This document shows, in pieces, positions 62,849 through 64,000 of a stretch of DNA of 64,000 nucleotides. The notes under the pieces are model-generated. The model had not been told where the DNA came from. It saw nothing but the letters and a program-made list of their open reading frames with translations, and made no database searches. The translations under genes were made by a program, and so were the position numbers. Source of the DNA: Polaribacter sp. SA4-12. Its GTDB lineage: Bacteria > Bacteroidota > Bacteroidia > Flavobacteriales > Flavobacteriaceae. The stretch is taken from NCBI RefSeq assembly GCF_002163675.1, contig NZ_CP019334.1, positions 1,374,001-1,438,000 on the forward strand, in the 5' to 3' direction. The number at the start of each line of letters is the position of its first letter. Position 1 is the stretch's first letter.

Positions 62849-63323
62849 CTAATAATTCATTCAGTTCTAATTGATAATCATATTGTAAATCTTCGTGTAA
62901 TGTTGCAATTGCTTTTTTAACTAAAACAATCTGTCTATCAAAAGTATTTGTTAACCTTGGGCTTTTTTTAATTGATGGTTTAAAGTTTTTAAGCTTTGCA
63001 CAGAAATAAAGCAACAAAGCTACTTCTGTTTCCTTCTTTTTAGAATATCTGATAAACTTTTTTGTAAGTGTTAAAATCTTACGAACACTCTTTCTAATAT
63101 AAAAATAACTCTTGGTATTTATTTCAGAAAAAAGCACATCCATTTGGTCTTTTACACTTTGTATATACTGTTCTTCATCATGAGATTCATACAATAAATA
63201 CGTCAACAATTCTTTATTTTCTTTCTTAAATTTAGATAAATGCAAACACAGTTCTTTTAACTCATTTGCAGATTTATGAGAGAGTTCGTCTTTTAATTGT
63301 TTTACGGTAACTGCCTTCATCAA
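62841..63323 (-). CDS. Uncharacterised helical protein
   Basis: 160 residues, the second methionine being an equally good start (MKAVTVKQLKDELSHKSANEL). All-helical and lysine-rich, with no signal peptide; a repeated Leu-x3-Leu pattern (KELCLHLSKFKKENKELLTYLLYESHDEEQYIQSVK; ILTLTKKFIRYSKKKETEVALLLYFCAKLKNF) suggests an alpha-solenoid or a helical bundle. It resembles widespread flavobacterial hypothetical proteins of this size. First gene of a two-gene unit; function unknown. Confidence 0.6.
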   Translation of the reverse strand: MMKAVTVKQLKDELSHKSANELKELCLHLSKFKKENKELLTYLLYESHDEEQYIQSVKDQMDVLFSEINTKSYFYIRKSVRKILTLTKKFIRYSKKKETEVALLLYFCAKLKNFKPSIKKSPRLTNTFDRQIVLVKKAIATLHEDLQYDYQLELNELLDE

Positions 63324-63351
63324 GGATATTTTTTTACAAGATAAAAAAGAA

Positions 63352-63381
63352 AAACCTCACAAAATAGAATCTGTGAGGTTT
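63352..63381 (-). terminator. Terminator of fabV
   Basis: AAACCTCAC / GTGAGGTTT with a 12-nt loop. Read on the minus strand it runs into TTTTCTTTTTT. It lies 34 nt past the fabV stop codon. Confidence 0.85.
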
Positions 63382-63414
63382 ATATTTTAATTCTCTTTTA
63401 AAAGAGACTAATTT

Positions 63415-64000
63415 TTATTGAATACTTGGTACGTTCACAACCTCATTTACATCAGCATCATAATCTACACCTTCAACTTTAAAACCAAAAAGGTTATAAA
63501 AATCGTTGCTATATCCTTCTAAATCTCCAATTTCTGATAAGTTTTCTGTTGTTGCTGTTTCCCAAAGTGCATTAACCTCAGCTTGTACATCTTCTCTCAT
63601 TTCCCAATCGTCAACTCTAATTCTTCCTTTTTCATCTAAAGCTAAATCTCCTCCAAATAAACGTTCGCTATACAAACGTTGAATTTGTTCTATACAACCT
63701 TCATGAATCCCTTTTGCTTTCATCACTTTATACAATAAAGAAATATATAAAGGAATTACAGGAATTGCAGAACTTGCTTGTGTAACTAATGCTTTATTTA
63801 CAGAAACATATGCTTTTCCTCCTAATGATTTTAAATCGTCAGTAATTGTAAAAGCTGTTGCTTCTAAATGATCTTTCGCAGCACCAATTGTTCCGTTTCT
63901 ATAAACTGGCTTTGTAACTTCTGGGCCAATGTAAGAATACGCAACTGTTGTAGCTCCTTCGGCTAATAAGTTTTCAGATTGTAATGCGTCCATCCACATT
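63415..64000 (-). CDS. fabV: Enoyl-[acyl-carrier-protein] reductase FabV, C-terminal half (start outside window)
   Basis: About 195 residues of the C-terminal part; the frame is open to the window edge. Visible are the FabV active-site tyrosine/lysine region (VAYSYIGPEVTKPVYRNGTIGAAKDHLE), then ITDDLKSLGGKAYVSVNKALVTQASSAIPVIPLYISLLYKVMK and ERLFGGDLALDEKGRIRVDDWEM. The NADH-binding N-terminal half is not in the window. FabV reduces trans-2-enoyl-ACP/CoA in fatty-acid elongation; relatives act as trans-2-enoyl-CoA reductases. Ends at its own terminator. Confidence 0.92.
   Translation of the reverse strand, partial: MWMDALQSENLLAEGATTVAYSYIGPEVTKPVYRNGTIGAAKDHLEATAFTITDDLKSLGGKAYVSVNKALVTQASSAIPVIPLYISLLYKVMKAKGIHEGCIEQIQRLYSERLFGGDLALDEKGRIRVDDWEMREDVQAEVNALWETATTENLSEIGDLEGYSNDFYNLFGFKVEGVDYDADVNEVVNVPSIQ

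Overview
The window is about 31% G+C and looks like the chromosome of a marine flavobacterium (Bacteroidota, Flavobacteriaceae; something near Polaribacter or Tenacibaculum is an inference from gene content). Support comes from the cluster dapA-ferritin-bamD-rpoZ-coaBC-DUF4835/PorD-recN, the def-DUF5606-mazG group, menD beside a CvfB-like gene, and promoters that follow the Bacteroidota rule TTG-N19/20-TAnnTTTG. No rRNA, tRNA, CRISPR array, prophage or complete insertion sequence was seen. Most of the window is ordinary core genome. The unusual material lies in the gaps and in the accessory stretch at 42.9-46.3 kb.

Layout. 0-5.7 kb: end of an esterase-like gene, a CvfB-like S1 protein, menD (carrying a palindromic repeat inside its coding sequence), a repeat-filled gap, a transaldolase-family aldolase, a short-chain dehydrogenase and the SRP RNA gene ffs with its promoter and terminator. 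5.7-17.9 kb: DUF4199 protein, polyprenol-type glycosyltransferase, phosphoglucomutase, lipid-exporter-like ABC protein, CCA-adding-type enzyme, LtaS/MdoB-type sulfatase-fold transferase, Stealth phosphotransferase, a WaaE-like glycosyltransferase, dapD and ruvX. 17.9-29.7 kb: def-DUF5606-mazG, a glycosyltransferase with a small partner, and the recN-to-dapA cluster. 29.7-31.0 kb: a 1.3-kb gap holding a broken DoxX-like gene and two tandem paralogous copies of an apparently undescribed structured small RNA of about 185-190 nt, each with its own promoter and terminator. 31.0-42.9 kb: lysoplasmalogenase, an ABC permease fused to an M1 peptidase with its ATPase, an M42 peptidase, a class V aminotransferase-fold protein, a NUDIX hydrolase and a CNMP-CBS-DUF294 / exonuclease pair.

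42.9-46.3 kb is an accessory patch. A deletion through a 9-bp microhomology joins two divergent gene remnants (DUF6503 and NUDIX). Next to it, a DUF6973 lipoprotein gene begins with ATG followed by 15 CA units and is one unit out of frame, so it is a strong candidate for a phase-variable gene. It overlaps a second small lipoprotein gene.

46.4-60.6 kb is an acetate-use island: an ABC exporter, a second CNMP-CBS-DUF294 / exonuclease pair, acs, a stand-alone receiver protein, a CbrA/CrbS-like sensor kinase with a symporter-type sensor domain, a sodium:solute (acetate-type) symporter with its DUF4212 small subunit, an outer-membrane porin and an InsA-like zinc-finger/HTH protein. 60.7-64 kb: TauE/SafE and TerC membrane proteins, two unknown genes and the 3' half of fabV.

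A family of hairpin repeats (four copies, all in one orientation) sits mainly just after stop codons of minus-strand genes. Main candidates for new biology are the tandem small RNAs (30.25-31.0 kb), the phase-variable lipoprotein (45.4 kb) and the in-frame repeat in menD (2.6 kb).
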